A DNA stretch of 64,000 nt from Acholeplasma laidlawii_A. Lineage in GTDB: Bacteria; Bacillota_I; Bacilli_A; Acholeplasmatales; Acholeplasmataceae. Within the stretch, counting starts at the first letter, position 1; each line of letters starts with the position of its first letter. This document shows, one piece after another, positions 51,029 through 60,575 of this stretch. Both the position numbers and the translations under genes were made by a program. The stretch lies in the NCBI RefSeq assembly GCF_030166555.2, contig NZ_CP126461.2; one strand, 5' to 3'. The notes under the pieces are model-generated. The model saw only the letters and a program-made list of their open reading frames with translations, was not told where the DNA came from and ran no database searches.

Positions 51029-51504
51029 TAACTAATTGCTTTAATCTCTACGTTTGATTGTTTGTTTGTCGCAGATTTAATTTGCACCAAATCTCCAACT
51101 TCTTTACCCTTGATAGCGCGTCCTAATGGAGATTCGATAGAAATCTTGAAATTCTTAGGGTCTGCTTCAATAGTCCCAACAACATGGTATTCAACATCTT
51201 TGTTCTTTTCCACGAAGTGAAGTAATACTTTTTTACCAATATTCACAGTTGTTGAATCATCATTTGTTTTAATTATTTTTACATTTTTTAAAATGCTTTC
51301 AATTTCAAGAATACGTGCTTCAATTCTAGCTTGTTCATTACGTGCTGCATCATAGTCAGCATTTTCTGATAAGTCACCTTGTTCACGAGCTTCTTTTAAA
51401 GCCTCTAAGTTTTCAACACGTTTAACATCTTTTAAATGTGTTAACTCATCTTTTAGTTGATCTAAACCCGATTGGGTAAGTTCATATACCTTTTTACTTG
51501 CCAT
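51028..51504 (-). CDS. greA: Transcription elongation factor GreA
   Basis: The 158-residue protein has the coiled-coil N-terminus YELTQSGLDQLKDELTHLKDVKR, with EAREQGDLSENADYDAARNEQ at the tip (the acidic DxxE pair for the RNA polymerase secondary channel), and a C-terminal FKBP-like domain with ISIESPLGRAIKGKEVGD. It rescues backtracked RNA polymerase. It precedes yqeG in the unit. Confidence 0.97.
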   Translation of the reverse strand: MASKKVYELTQSGLDQLKDELTHLKDVKRVENLEALKEAREQGDLSENADYDAARNEQARIEARILEIESILKNVKIIKTNDDSTTVNIGKKVLLHFVEKNKDVEYHVVGTIEADPKNFKISIESPLGRAIKGKEVGDLVQIKSATNKQSNVEIKAIS

Positions 51505-51555
51505 TTGATGTATATCTCCTTAATTTCTTGTTATATTATATCATAAATTGACTAT

Positions 51556-52176
51556 CTAAAATGTAATAACATATTTTCTTAAATCCTTTTGAATCACTTT
51601 ATGGTTTTCCATAAGTACATCAAGCAATTTATAAAACGCGCTTGAGTGATTTGCTTCTATTAAATGACAGTACTCATGTAAAAGTACATAATACAAATAG
51701 ATAGGATCTACTTTGGCTAAAAATGCATTAATTGTTATTTCTTTTTTAATAATTTGGCATGAACCAAATTTTGATTTTAACAACTTAACCTTGGTGGGTT
51801 TAAGTGTTAAATCAAGTTTAGATAGGTCGTTTATTAGTTGTGATTCAAATATTTTTATTTGACTAACTGTTTTGTCAATCAGTATTTTTTCATAGTTTTT
51901 TTGGGTGTTTTCTAACCCATCAAAGAATTCATCTTCACTGAGTTTACTGCCCCATAACTGAAACTTTTCAGTTGTCTGACGTCTTTTCTTCGTTTGATAA
52001 CTTACCAATTTATTAAAATGACTGTCTAATATACTTAGTACTTGTTTTTTATTCATTTTGCGATTAGCTGATATCAAAAAATAATCATCTTTTTTTCTAA
52101 AATATACATGTTTAATCGTTTTAAAAATAATCTTATATTGAATTGTTTGATTATTCTTAGTATATTGTTCAATCAT
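51556..52176 (-). CDS. YgjP-like M48-type metallopeptidase
   Basis: The 206-residue protein has the zinc motif LLHEYCHLIEANHSSAFYKLL (HExxH) and an upstream conserved LLKSKFGSCQIIKKEITINAFLAKV (the KxxxGxC-like motif of the YgjP/DUF45 family). It is the only HExxH protein in this unit. It shares one base with trmR. Function is uncertain; YgjP-type proteins are SprT-like. Confidence 0.85.
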   Translation of the reverse strand: MIEQYTKNNQTIQYKIIFKTIKHVYFRKKDDYFLISANRKMNKKQVLSILDSHFNKLVSYQTKKRRQTTEKFQLWGSKLSEDEFFDGLENTQKNYEKILIDKTVSQIKIFESQLINDLSKLDLTLKPTKVKLLKSKFGSCQIIKKEITINAFLAKVDPIYLYYVLLHEYCHLIEANHSSAFYKLLDVLMENHKVIQKDLRKYVITF

Positions 52177-52745
52177 TATTTTAACTTGGACACTGTAAGC
52201 CCATCTCCGATATCTAAAAAAGCTGTTTCAAAAGTATCATTTTCTTTTAAAAAAGTTTTAAATTTTTCTAACTTTTTAAGTAACCCTTTTGTACTCCTAT
52301 TTTTAACCGTTTCTATCTTTAAATTATGGAAGTTAATATTATCACAAATAATACTACCTCCTGGATTTAATAATGCACTGTATTTTTTAAATAGTGTTTC
52401 ATATTGAGATTTAGCTGCATCTATAAAGATGAGATCATATGTAGATTCTAATCCATCAAATGTTAATGCGTCTTCTGCATAAAGTGTGACATTGGCATCC
52501 AGTAGACTAATCCACTCTAAAGCCTCTTCATAACAGACTCTATCTCTTTCGATGGTATCTACATGTGTAGTCTCACTTGAGAAAGAAACTGCACTATATC
52601 CATAGGCAGTTCCAATTTCTAATATAGATGTGATGTTGTTATTTTGAATATAGTTTTTGATAAAGTTTAATGCATCATCTTGAATAATTGGAATATTTTT
52701 TGACAGTGCATAAGACTTTAAATCACTAATCTTCCAGTTCTTCAT
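52176..52745 (-). CDS. trmR: O-methyltransferase family protein (TrmR-like)
   Basis: The 189-residue protein carries the SAM-binding ILEIGTAYGYSAVSFS, HVDTIERD, LYAEDALTF and LIFIDAAKSQYETLF, the class I O-methyltransferase set. In Bacillus the homologous yrrM (trmR) lies in the same neighbourhood and methylates hydroxyuridine in tRNA wobble position. It overlaps yrzB by 20 bases. Confidence 0.88.
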   Translation of the reverse strand: MKNWKISDLKSYALSKNIPIIQDDALNFIKNYIQNNNITSILEIGTAYGYSAVSFSSETTHVDTIERDRVCYEEALEWISLLDANVTLYAEDALTFDGLESTYDLIFIDAAKSQYETLFKKYSALLNPGGSIICDNINFHNLKIETVKNRSTKGLLKKLEKFKTFLKENDTFETAFLDIGDGLTVSKLK

Positions 52746-52992
52746 CTTCTAAATCTTTTTCATATTGGTTAAACACGTTTTCAACTAAATCCCATTCAGC
52801 TTCCGTTTCAATATCCATTAATTGACCAATGCCTTCACCTTGTGTTGGTTCAAAACGAGCAGCTGAAACTTCTTCAGTTTCATCAAACTCAAATACGACA
52901 TAGTTTTTACCTTCTTCTTCGAAAGTAAATAAAATAGTTGCTTTTTCTTCTTTATCACCAGTAATGATGATTAATTCGTTATCTTTTTTCAT
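52726..52992 (-). CDS. yrzB: DUF1292 protein (YrzB family)
   Basis: An 88-residue acidic protein (LIIITGDKEEKATILFTFEEEGKNYVVFE) matching the small DUF1292 proteins that sit after ruvX in Firmicutes. It overlaps ruvX by four bases and trmR by 20. Function unknown; the acidic tail (EKDLEDEELED) may mediate binding. Confidence 0.87.
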   Translation of the reverse strand: MKKDNELIIITGDKEEKATILFTFEEEGKNYVVFEFDETEEVSAARFEPTQGEGIGQLMDIETEAEWDLVENVFNQYEKDLEDEELED

Positions 52993-53411
52993 AATGTATT
53001 CCCCCTGGAATTTAAGTAGTTTTGTAAGATCACTTGTGCTGCGACCTCGTCTTTTAGGTTGCGTTGCTTATCATACTTCTTATTACTATCTGATAAGATT
53101 CTTAATGCTGTTTTTGTAGATAAACGTTCATCCCATAAGATGACTTGAATGCTACTTTTTGATTCTAATAATGTTTTAAAATCAATAGCCATTTGACCTT
53201 TTAAACCAATATCATTGTTCATGTGTTTAGGTAAACCTAATACAACACAGTCAATTTTATATTGATTAATGAGTTTAAGAAGTTGTTCTACAGCATCTTC
53301 ATAATCCTCGCTTTTAAATCGAATAGTGGTTAAATTACTTGCGATGATACCTGATTCAGATATCGCTACGCCAAGTGATTTTTCACCTAAATCGAGTCCA
53401 AAATATTTCAA
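52989..53411 (-). CDS. ruvX: Holliday-junction resolvase-like protein RuvX (YqgF)
   Basis: The 140-residue protein has the RNase H-fold motifs GLDLGEKSLGVAISE, VLGLPKHMNNDIG, and WDERLSTKTALRIL, and DEVAAQVILQNYLNS. YqgF proteins are implicated in 16S rRNA processing and possibly recombination. It starts one base after the alaS stop. Confidence 0.93.
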   Translation of the reverse strand: MKYFGLDLGEKSLGVAISESGIIASNLTTIRFKSEDYEDAVEQLLKLINQYKIDCVVLGLPKHMNNDIGLKGQMAIDFKTLLESKSSIQVILWDERLSTKTALRILSDSNKKYDKQRNLKDEVAAQVILQNYLNSRGNTL

Positions 53412-53412
53412 A

Positions 53413-55977
53413 TTAATTTTTACCTTTCAAAAGCATTTTTACCTTGTCTAGTGCCTGTGTACCACCTTGAGCAAAATCAGGTTTACCACCACCACGACCA
53501 TCAAGTACTTTGTTTAACTCATTAATAACGTTTCTTGCTTCATTTACTGATGATTTAACTAAATAACTTGCTTTATCTTCAGAGATGTTTAATAAGACAA
53601 CAGTATCTACCTTTATTTTATCATATAAGACATCAATGAGTGGTTTTAATGATGACTGCGGTAGGTTTTCAGTATAAATATAGGTAGTTGGTTCAATTGT
53701 TTCAGGTATAAATGTATCTGCTTGTAGAATAATTTGATCAATTAATTTAGCTTCTAGTTGTTTTTCAACGACTTTAGATTCATTTGATATATAGTGATTA
53801 TACACTCTTAGATTGATGATATCTTGATAAGATCCAGTTAATTCTGGTAATGGATTTAAATCATGATTTTCATCAAGTGATTTAATCTTTTCAATATGTT
53901 GATGAATCATTTCAAGTAAATTTTGAGCAATTTTTTTAACTTGTGATAATACTTGACCAGTAATAGCTTCAAATCTGTAAGTACCTGAACCAATAGATTC
54001 TACTGAAGTAATCATAAAGTTTTTGATGTCTGATGTGTTTTTAACATGTGTGCCACCACAAAACTCCATACTCCAAGATCCTATATCAACTACTCTAACA
54101 ATATCACCATATTTTTCACCAAATTGCATAGCTGCACCTAATTTTTTAGCCTCATCAATTGGTAAAACGTGCGTTACTACATCAATTTGTTCTTTTATTT
54201 TTTGTTGAACAATTTTTTCTACTACTAAAATTTCATCATCTTTGATAGTTTCATAATGGTTGATATCAAATGTTAGTTTTAAATCACCATTATAAGAACC
54301 TTGTTGTTTCACGTGACTTCCTAACGTATCTTTTAAGGCTTGATTAAGTAAGTGTGTCGCTGTATGATTTTTCATTATGTGTTGGCGCTTATCTTGATTG
54401 ACAATACATAATACTTCATCACCTTCAGTAAATGCATCTGTTTCAATCAAGTGTAGATGTTGACCATGTGGTAATTTGATGACATCTCTAACAACTAAAC
54501 CATTAATAGATCCTGTATCAGATATTTGACCACCACTATTTGCATAAAATGGTGTTTTATCTAATACAATACCTTGATCAAAAACTTTGATGACTTTACT
54601 TTCTGTTTGTAGGTAGTCATAACCTACAAATTCGCTTGGTAGATCAAAGTTTAATAAAGCCTCATCTTGACCCTTCATAGAGTGTGTTACTTTTCTAGCA
54701 TCTCTACTTCTTGATTTTTGAACTTCAAGTGCTTCGTTAAATCCTTCGATATCTACAGTGATACCGTGTTCTTCTGCATATTCAATCGTTAATTCGATCG
54801 GGAACCCATAAGTATCATAAAGTTTAAATGCATCCTCACCACTTAACTTACCATCCTTAATGGATTGAAGTAAGTGTTTTTCACCATCTAGGATGGTTGA
54901 AAAGAATTTTTCTTCTTCTTTTAAAATGATTTTCTTAACAATGACTGCAGTTTCTTTTAGGTTTGTGTAGAAGTTTGACATCATATCAACAACTGTATCT
55001 ACAAGTAAATGCAAGAACGGTGCATCAAAACCAATAGATTTACCGTACTTAACCGCACGGCGTAGAATACGACGTAATACATAACCTCTACCTTCGTTTG
55101 AAAGGTTCGCACCATCAGAGATTGCAAATACTAAAGTTTTAATGTGGTCAGAAATCACTTTAAATGCCATTTGTCCATCGTATTTTACACCACTTAAAGA
55201 CTCCACTTTAAGAATAACTGGATAGTGTAGGTCTGTTTCAAAGTTTGTCTTTGTACCTTGTAGTACACAAGCAAATCTTTCTAAACCGGCACCTGTATCA
55301 ATATTCTTATTTGGTAGTTCTTTATATTCAGATCTCTTAAGTTTAGGATCTGCATTGTATTGTGAGAATACAATATTCCAAATTTCTATATAACGCTCAT
55401 TTTCAATATCATCACGGATAAGTTCAGGACCTCTTAAATCATAAGATATGCCTCTATCAAAAAAGATTTCCGTATCTGGACCCGATGGACCAGCACCAAT
55501 TTCCCAGAAGTTACCTTCAACAGGGATTAAATGATCTTCTTTGACACCCAACGCTAACCAAGTATTTTTAGCATCTGTATCGGTTGGATAATAAGTCATA
55601 TACAGTTTATCTAATGGTATATCAAAGTATTTTGGACTCGTTAAAAGTTCAAAACCAAATTCTATAGCTTCTTTTTTAAAGTAATCACCAATACTGAAAT
55701 TCCCCATCATCTCAAAAAATGTATGGTGCCTTGCAGTTTTCCCAACATTATCAATATCATTTGTTCTAATACTTTTTTGGATGTTAGTAATACGTTTTGA
55801 TTTTGGTGTTTCTGTACCATCAAAATATTTTTTTAATGGAGCCACACCTGCATTAATCCATAAAAGTGTTGGATCATCTACAGGAATTAATGATGCGGAA
55901 GGCTCAATAATATGTCCCTTATCTTTAAAAAAGTTTAGCCAAGTTTGTCTAATTTGTTCGCTTGTCATATATTTCAT
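53413..55977 (-). CDS. alaS: Alanine-tRNA ligase
   Basis: The 854-residue enzyme has the class II core (RHHTFFEMMGNFSIGDYFKKEAIEF; TGAGLERFA), the editing domain with HTATHLLNQAL and CGGTHVKNTSDI, and the C-terminal C-Ala domain with GRGGGKPDFAQGG. A T-box leader directly upstream controls it. It begins the long minus-strand transcription unit that runs to the DnaQ-like gene. Confidence 0.97.
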   Translation of the reverse strand: MKYMTSEQIRQTWLNFFKDKGHIIEPSASLIPVDDPTLLWINAGVAPLKKYFDGTETPKSKRITNIQKSIRTNDIDNVGKTARHHTFFEMMGNFSIGDYFKKEAIEFGFELLTSPKYFDIPLDKLYMTYYPTDTDAKNTWLALGVKEDHLIPVEGNFWEIGAGPSGPDTEIFFDRGISYDLRGPELIRDDIENERYIEIWNIVFSQYNADPKLKRSEYKELPNKNIDTGAGLERFACVLQGTKTNFETDLHYPVILKVESLSGVKYDGQMAFKVISDHIKTLVFAISDGANLSNEGRGYVLRRILRRAVKYGKSIGFDAPFLHLLVDTVVDMMSNFYTNLKETAVIVKKIILKEEEKFFSTILDGEKHLLQSIKDGKLSGEDAFKLYDTYGFPIELTIEYAEEHGITVDIEGFNEALEVQKSRSRDARKVTHSMKGQDEALLNFDLPSEFVGYDYLQTESKVIKVFDQGIVLDKTPFYANSGGQISDTGSINGLVVRDVIKLPHGQHLHLIETDAFTEGDEVLCIVNQDKRQHIMKNHTATHLLNQALKDTLGSHVKQQGSYNGDLKLTFDINHYETIKDDEILVVEKIVQQKIKEQIDVVTHVLPIDEAKKLGAAMQFGEKYGDIVRVVDIGSWSMEFCGGTHVKNTSDIKNFMITSVESIGSGTYRFEAITGQVLSQVKKIAQNLLEMIHQHIEKIKSLDENHDLNPLPELTGSYQDIINLRVYNHYISNESKVVEKQLEAKLIDQIILQADTFIPETIEPTTYIYTENLPQSSLKPLIDVLYDKIKVDTVVLLNISEDKASYLVKSSVNEARNVINELNKVLDGRGGGKPDFAQGGTQALDKVKMLLKGKN

Positions 55978-55994
55978 AGTTCTATTTTTCCTTT

Positions 55995-56215
55995 CAAAAA
56001 TAATAAAGTCCTTAAAAGATATAAAATCTTCTAAGGACGAAAAATTCGCGGTACCACCTTAGTTCACATAATTATGTGCACTCATGTTCAAATCCGTTAT
56101 AGCCGGAAATACTTTTGCTCCTAAGACAGCTTTCATTAAACCTAATTATCACCTTTCACCATCCAGTGATTCTCTTCTACAATTAGTACTTAATTACTCA
56201 TCTTAATCATTGCAT
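55995..56215 (-). promoter_or_regulatory. T-box riboswitch leader of alaS
   Basis: The minus strand contains the T-box AAGGTGGTACCGCG (56047-56060), preceded by stem I features (AGAAGAGAATCACTGG and the GGTGAAAGGTGAT region). The terminator arms GTCCTTAGAAGAT/ATCTTTTAAGGAC (56008-56038) are followed by a U tract. A GCT triplet in GAAAGCTGTC (56128-56130) is the likely alanine specifier. Uncharged tRNA-Ala should stabilise the antiterminator and turn on alaS and the genes behind it. Confidence 0.93.
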
Positions 56216-56219
56216 ATTC

Positions 56220-56248
56220 ATTGTATCAAATAATGATTCATTTGACTA
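56220..56248 (-). promoter_or_regulatory. Promoter of the T-box-alaS unit
   Basis: TAGTCA (56243-56248) and TACAAT (56220-56225) on the minus strand are 17 bases apart, just upstream of the T-box leader. Confidence 0.6.
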
Positions 56249-56253
56249 TACTA

Positions 56254-57519
56254 TTATTCATTATTTTCCGAATCATGTGAAATTTGTTCCTCTTTTTCAA
56301 TCGTAATTTGGACTAAATCGATGCGTTTACCGTCCATTTTAACAATTTCAAAGGTATACGGTTTAACTTCATAGGTTTTACCCTCAAGAGGTAGTGTGCC
56401 TAATTTTTCTACAACCCAACCATTGACTGTAAGCACATTTGGTTCTTCTTTAGAACCTATAATTTCTAAGAAATCTTCAATACTACTATTACCTAAAACG
56501 AGGTATTGATTATCATTCATCTTCTTAACTGCTTCAATGATATCATCATGTTCATCCCAAATATCTCCAACAAGTTCTTCAAGTATATCCTCAAGTGTTA
56601 AGATACCAGCTGTTCCGCCGTAGTCATCAATGACTACAGCCATATGAGATTTAGACTGTTGAAGTTCTAATAATAGATCTTTTACTTTTTTAGTTTTGGG
56701 TATAAATAAAACATCTTTAATAATTTCTTTAATATCGAAACCTTCCGTTAAAACCATAAAGAAATCTTTATAGTTCATGACACCTATAATATGGTCAATA
56801 TTTTCTTCATATACTGGTATTCTTGAATATCCAGATTCTTTGAAGACTTTAAATATATCTTCATGGTTTGCAGAAGTTGAAACAGCTACAACATCAATTC
56901 TCGGTGTATAAATATCCACTGCTTCTAAGTCAGCAAATTCAATTGCACTACGTATTAATGTACCACTTGATTCATCAATAGCGCCTGATTCTTGTACCTC
57001 ATCCACAATCATGATGAGTTCATCTTCACTTAAGTGAGCTTTACTGTTTGGTTTAACAATATAAGATAGTACTTTCTTCCATACCTTAAAGAAAAAATTA
57101 ACTGGAAGTAATACAAATGCAAGCGCATTTACAATCGGTGCTGCAAACATTGCAAATTTATTTGGATATTCTTTATCAATACTCTTTGGAGTAACTTCAC
57201 CAAATATTAAGATGATTATTGTAAATACAAGTGTCGATAGTGTCGCACCTAAATCATTACCAAATGATTTGACAAACAGTAAAGTCGCAAGTGATGCACC
57301 TAAAATATTTGCGATATTGTTACCAATTAAAATAGTTGACAAAAATACATCATAATTACTGTTGAGTTTGATTACTAGTTTTGCTCTTTTATTTCCATTT
57401 TCAGCTAAATTCTTCATACGAAGATGATGATAGGTAGCAAAAGCCACTTCAGTTGCTGAGAAAAATGCAGATATAATAATTGTTACTATGATTAATATGT
57501 ACATCGTGCCATCATTCAT
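56254..57519 (-). CDS. HlyC/CorC (CNNM) family membrane protein
   Basis: The 421-residue protein has an N-terminal DUF21 membrane region of four helices (IIVTIIISAFFSATEVAFATY onward), a CBS domain pair (YTPRIDVVAVSTSANHEDIFKVF; IPKTKKVKDLLLELQQSKSHMAVVIDDYGGTAGILTLEDILEELVGDIWDEHD) and a C-terminal CorC-HlyC domain. Such proteins act in Mg/Co homeostasis, similar to CNNM transporters. It lies upstream of the T-box leader and downstream of the HD gene. Confidence 0.92.
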   Translation of the reverse strand: MNDGTMYILIIVTIIISAFFSATEVAFATYHHLRMKNLAENGNKRAKLVIKLNSNYDVFLSTILIGNNIANILGASLATLLFVKSFGNDLGATLSTLVFTIIILIFGEVTPKSIDKEYPNKFAMFAAPIVNALAFVLLPVNFFFKVWKKVLSYIVKPNSKAHLSEDELIMIVDEVQESGAIDESSGTLIRSAIEFADLEAVDIYTPRIDVVAVSTSANHEDIFKVFKESGYSRIPVYEENIDHIIGVMNYKDFFMVLTEGFDIKEIIKDVLFIPKTKKVKDLLLELQQSKSHMAVVIDDYGGTAGILTLEDILEELVGDIWDEHDDIIEAVKKMNDNQYLVLGNSSIEDFLEIIGSKEEPNVLTVNGWVVEKLGTLPLEGKTYEVKPYTFEIVKMDGKRIDLVQITIEKEEQISHDSENNE

Positions 57520-57586
57520 TTTTTATAAATACGCTCCTATTAAGTACTAATTTTATATGTTTAAACATGGATTTATTATATCCATG

Positions 57587-58222
57587 TTATTTTCTTATTG
57601 TATTAAATATGTGTTTTGCTTTTTTATATAATTCATCTTCATCATCAATTATGGCTCTTAATTTAGACAGTTGTGTTTCATTTTGTTCTGTCTTAAGCCA
57701 AAGTTTTAGGTAACCACCATGACCATACTTATCTATAAGATGCGCTTTTACATCCTCATAAATCGCATCGAAATCCTCACTATTTGAACCACTTAATCTA
57801 AACTGAATGGTTCTTAATATGATTTGGTCAGGATCGATTAATCTATCTGCTTCACTAATAATCTTACCATAAATAGTTCTTGGTGCATCATCATTGGATG
57901 CTCTATGATCTTCAACTGCTTGTTTCATGATTACAATTTCATCCGTGGTAAAGTAGTTTTGGATGAATGCATCATCTTTTAAGATCTTACCACCATCAAT
58001 ATGGTGTGTTTTTCTATTCACAAGTAATCCAATATCATGAAATACCGCAACAACATAAATCATTTGAATATTCACATCATAATCTTTGGCTATAATAAGC
58101 GATTTTTCTATAACATCAAAGACATGATTTGGTTGATGTGCCAAATCAAGTAGTTTATATTTAGGTATAATATTCCTCTCGCAATATTCAATTAGTAACG
58201 GGTCTATATTTTGAAGCATCAT
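57587..58222 (-). CDS. HD-domain phosphohydrolase
   Basis: The 211-residue protein has HDIGLLV (the HD motif) with the surrounding H...HD...D set (HQPNHVFDVIEKSLIIA; VEDHRASNDD; ISEADRLIDPDQIILRT). It is a metal-dependent phosphohydrolase of unknown substrate. The gene stands alone between CorC and the diguanylate cyclase, in the same orientation. Confidence 0.88.
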   Translation of the reverse strand: MMLQNIDPLLIEYCERNIIPKYKLLDLAHQPNHVFDVIEKSLIIAKDYDVNIQMIYVVAVFHDIGLLVNRKTHHIDGGKILKDDAFIQNYFTTDEIVIMKQAVEDHRASNDDAPRTIYGKIISEADRLIDPDQIILRTIQFRLSGSNSEDFDAIYEDVKAHLIDKYGHGGYLKLWLKTEQNETQLSKLRAIIDDEDELYKKAKHIFNTIRK

Positions 58223-58320
58223 TATAATATCTTATCCCTTGATTAGATTAAAGATATTGTATCATTTTTATTGCTAAATAGAAATAAAAAAGGCTATATA
58301 AAGTATATAACCTTTAAATT

Positions 58321-59232
58321 TCACACATTAAGTGTGATGTTTCCTTTACCTTTTTGTTTGGATTCATACATGCACTTATCCCCGAGGTTTAGTAACCTAT
58401 GATAATCTTTATTTTCATCTGTAATTTTTACAATACCAATAGATACACTTATGCCAAGTTCCTTGGTCATATTATTTAGGTTTTCTATGTCTTTTACTAA
58501 ATTATTAGCTCTTTCTATTATCGACTTATCATCATGTTCATAGCAGTACACAGCAAACTCATCGCCACCTAATCTATAGTATAAGACATTATGCTCCCAC
58601 CTACTTATAAAGAAGTTTGATATATCAATCAAGAATTGATCGCCTGCTTGATGTCCATGTTTATCATTAATTGATTTAAACTCGTCAATATCTAAATAAA
58701 GTAAATAAGTTCCTCGTGTATTTTGTAAGTAATCGATATGCATTTTTAAAGTTTCACGACTAAATAATCTAGTTAGACTATCTTGATATGTCTTTTGATA
58801 ATGAATAATATTTACTGGTGTATCATGATATATTCTGACTACTTGACCAAGTACTAAATCTTGCCCTTCAATACATTTTAAACTCACATATAACCATATT
58901 GGTTTATTTGCTTTTTTTATTGGAATATAAAAGAATATTTCATCTGTTAAATCGTTAAATTTTTCCCTTATCTTTTGAAGAAAAGTGTATTTTCCCTCAA
59001 CTTCTGCTAATAGATTGTCAGGTTCAACAAAATCTAGTAGTTTACTTGCTTCAATCTCATCAAAATCAGGTAATCCTATCTTACTTAAATCACCACTGAT
59101 TAAATAGCACATATTAGGTTTAATATGGGTGTCTATAACAAAATATATTTGTCTCTCATCGACAAATATAAGATCATTTAATATATTTAAATTAAACTTT
59201 GATTCGACTCTCTCCAAAAGACGTTTCTTCAT
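58321..59232 (-). CDS. Diguanylate cyclase (GGDEF domain)
   Basis: The 303-residue protein has a PAS-like sensory N-terminus (about residues 15-145) and a complete GGDEF domain: DSLTRLFSRETL, LYLDIDEFKSINDKHGHQAGDQFL (metal and GTP residues) and YRLGGDEFAVY with GGDEF at 222-226. No RxxD inhibitory site precedes it. It should make c-di-GMP from GTP in the cytosol, since there is no membrane helix. A cre-like site lies 92 bases upstream of its ATG. It is the only full GGDEF domain in the window. Confidence 0.92.
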   Translation of the reverse strand: MKKRLLERVESKFNLNILNDLIFVDERQIYFVIDTHIKPNMCYLISGDLSKIGLPDFDEIEASKLLDFVEPDNLLAEVEGKYTFLQKIREKFNDLTDEIFFYIPIKKANKPIWLYVSLKCIEGQDLVLGQVVRIYHDTPVNIIHYQKTYQDSLTRLFSRETLKMHIDYLQNTRGTYLLYLDIDEFKSINDKHGHQAGDQFLIDISNFFISRWEHNVLYYRLGGDEFAVYCYEHDDKSIIERANNLVKDIENLNNMTKELGISVSIGIVKITDENKDYHRLLNLGDKCMYESKQKGKGNITLNV

Positions 59233-59322
59233 TTAATAACCTTTATTACTTTCATTTAGTTAAATAGTATCGCATAATATTAAGATAACATTAATCCTAT
59301 AAAACTACAAGCAAACTTATAA

Positions 59323-59338
59323 ATGAAAGCGCTTTTAT
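59323..59338. promoter_or_regulatory. Catabolite-responsive-like element (cre)
   Basis: ATGAAAGCGCTTTTAT matches the Firmicute CcpA consensus (TGNAANCGNTNNCA-like, with perfect AAAGCGCTTT core). It lies between the diguanylate cyclase start and the antiporter end, so control of the diguanylate cyclase is the most likely use. Confidence 0.6.
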
Positions 59339-59358
59339 ATTTATACATAACTGATTAT

Positions 59359-60546
59359 CTACAAAACTGATTTGAATAATAACTTTTTATACGTATTATC
59401 CATGAGTATAGCGCCTAATGGTGCAGTAATCAATATGGCTAGAACAGCCATAGTAAGCACTAAATTACCAACAGTTAAGCCTTCAGTTAATGCGATTGCA
59501 CCAATTGACGCTTGAACTGTAGCTTTTGGTATGTAACTTATCATTGAAAATATTTTTTCTTTAGTATTTAGATTGGTAAATAATAAGGATACATACACGC
59601 CTATCATTCTAAATACTAGAGCTATCATTAAAACAATAATTGGCATAAATCCAGCACTAATCGCGTAATTTACGTCTACAGAAATACCCACTAATACAAA
59701 TAGTAAAATCTCAAAGAATAACCATAACTTTTGATAACCTTCTTCTAAATCATGTGCGATCGTTCTATTTTTAAGTAATATGACCATACCAGTAGTTACA
59801 ATACTAATTAAAGCAGAAAACATAATTACACCTTGAATAAGTATTTCTAAACCTATAAGAATAAAAGATACAGAAAGTAAAATAAGCATATTTGATAGTA
59901 TTGTTTTGGTGTGTTTTTCGAAAATCTTAACCAAAACGAGTCCCACACCAATACCAATAATTGCACCTAATATGATAGATATTGGTATTTGAAGCATAGA
60001 CCAAGTATTTAATACATTTCCTTTAAGTAATCCAAGAAATGCATAAAACAATACAATAACAAAGATGTCATCCGCTGAAGAACCTGCCATAATAAGCTCT
60101 GGTATATTTTTATTTGTACCATAATTTGTTTTACTATATTTGATCATTCTTGGAATGATAACAGCAGGAGATACTGCTGCAACGACTGAACCAATAAGTA
60201 GTGCTTCAACATAGCTAACACCCAAAAGCATTGGTGCAAAGATTGTGATCGCCACAATCTCAAATACAGCAGGTACAAAGCACATGAGGATTGCAGGTCG
60301 ACCTATCTTCTTCAAATTATCAATATTAAGTGATAAACCTGAACGTGTAAGTATAATCACTAAAGCTATTTGACGTAAATATCCCGAAATTTCTAAAATA
60401 GCACCATCTATGCTATTTAAAAAAGATGGACCCAAGAGGATACCTACTATAATCATACCTATTATTTTAGGTAATCTTAATTTTTCAAATAATATACCAG
60501 CTAAGAATCCCGTGATTAAAATAATACCTAAACTTAATAATGCCAT
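59359..60546 (-). CDS. Cation:proton antiporter (CPA-type)
   Basis: The 395-residue protein has about 11-12 membrane helices with the CPA motifs KIIGMIIVGILLGPSFLN, SVVAAVSPAVIIPRM and AGSSADDIFVIVLFYAFLG, typical of NhaP/Kef-like antiporters. No C-terminal RCK domain is seen. It probably exchanges Na+ or K+ for H+. It lies 29 bases after chrA, so the two may be one unit. Confidence 0.88.
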   Translation of the reverse strand: MALLSLGIILITGFLAGILFEKLRLPKIIGMIIVGILLGPSFLNSIDGAILEISGYLRQIALVIILTRSGLSLNIDNLKKIGRPAILMCFVPAVFEIVAITIFAPMLLGVSYVEALLIGSVVAAVSPAVIIPRMIKYSKTNYGTNKNIPELIMAGSSADDIFVIVLFYAFLGLLKGNVLNTWSMLQIPISIILGAIIGIGVGLVLVKIFEKHTKTILSNMLILLSVSFILIGLEILIQGVIMFSALISIVTTGMVILLKNRTIAHDLEEGYQKLWLFFEILLFVLVGISVDVNYAISAGFMPIIVLMIALVFRMIGVYVSLLFTNLNTKEKIFSMISYIPKATVQASIGAIALTEGLTVGNLVLTMAVLAILITAPLGAILMDNTYKKLLFKSVL

Positions 60547-60575
60547 ATAATCTCCTTAACAAAACATCTAAATAA

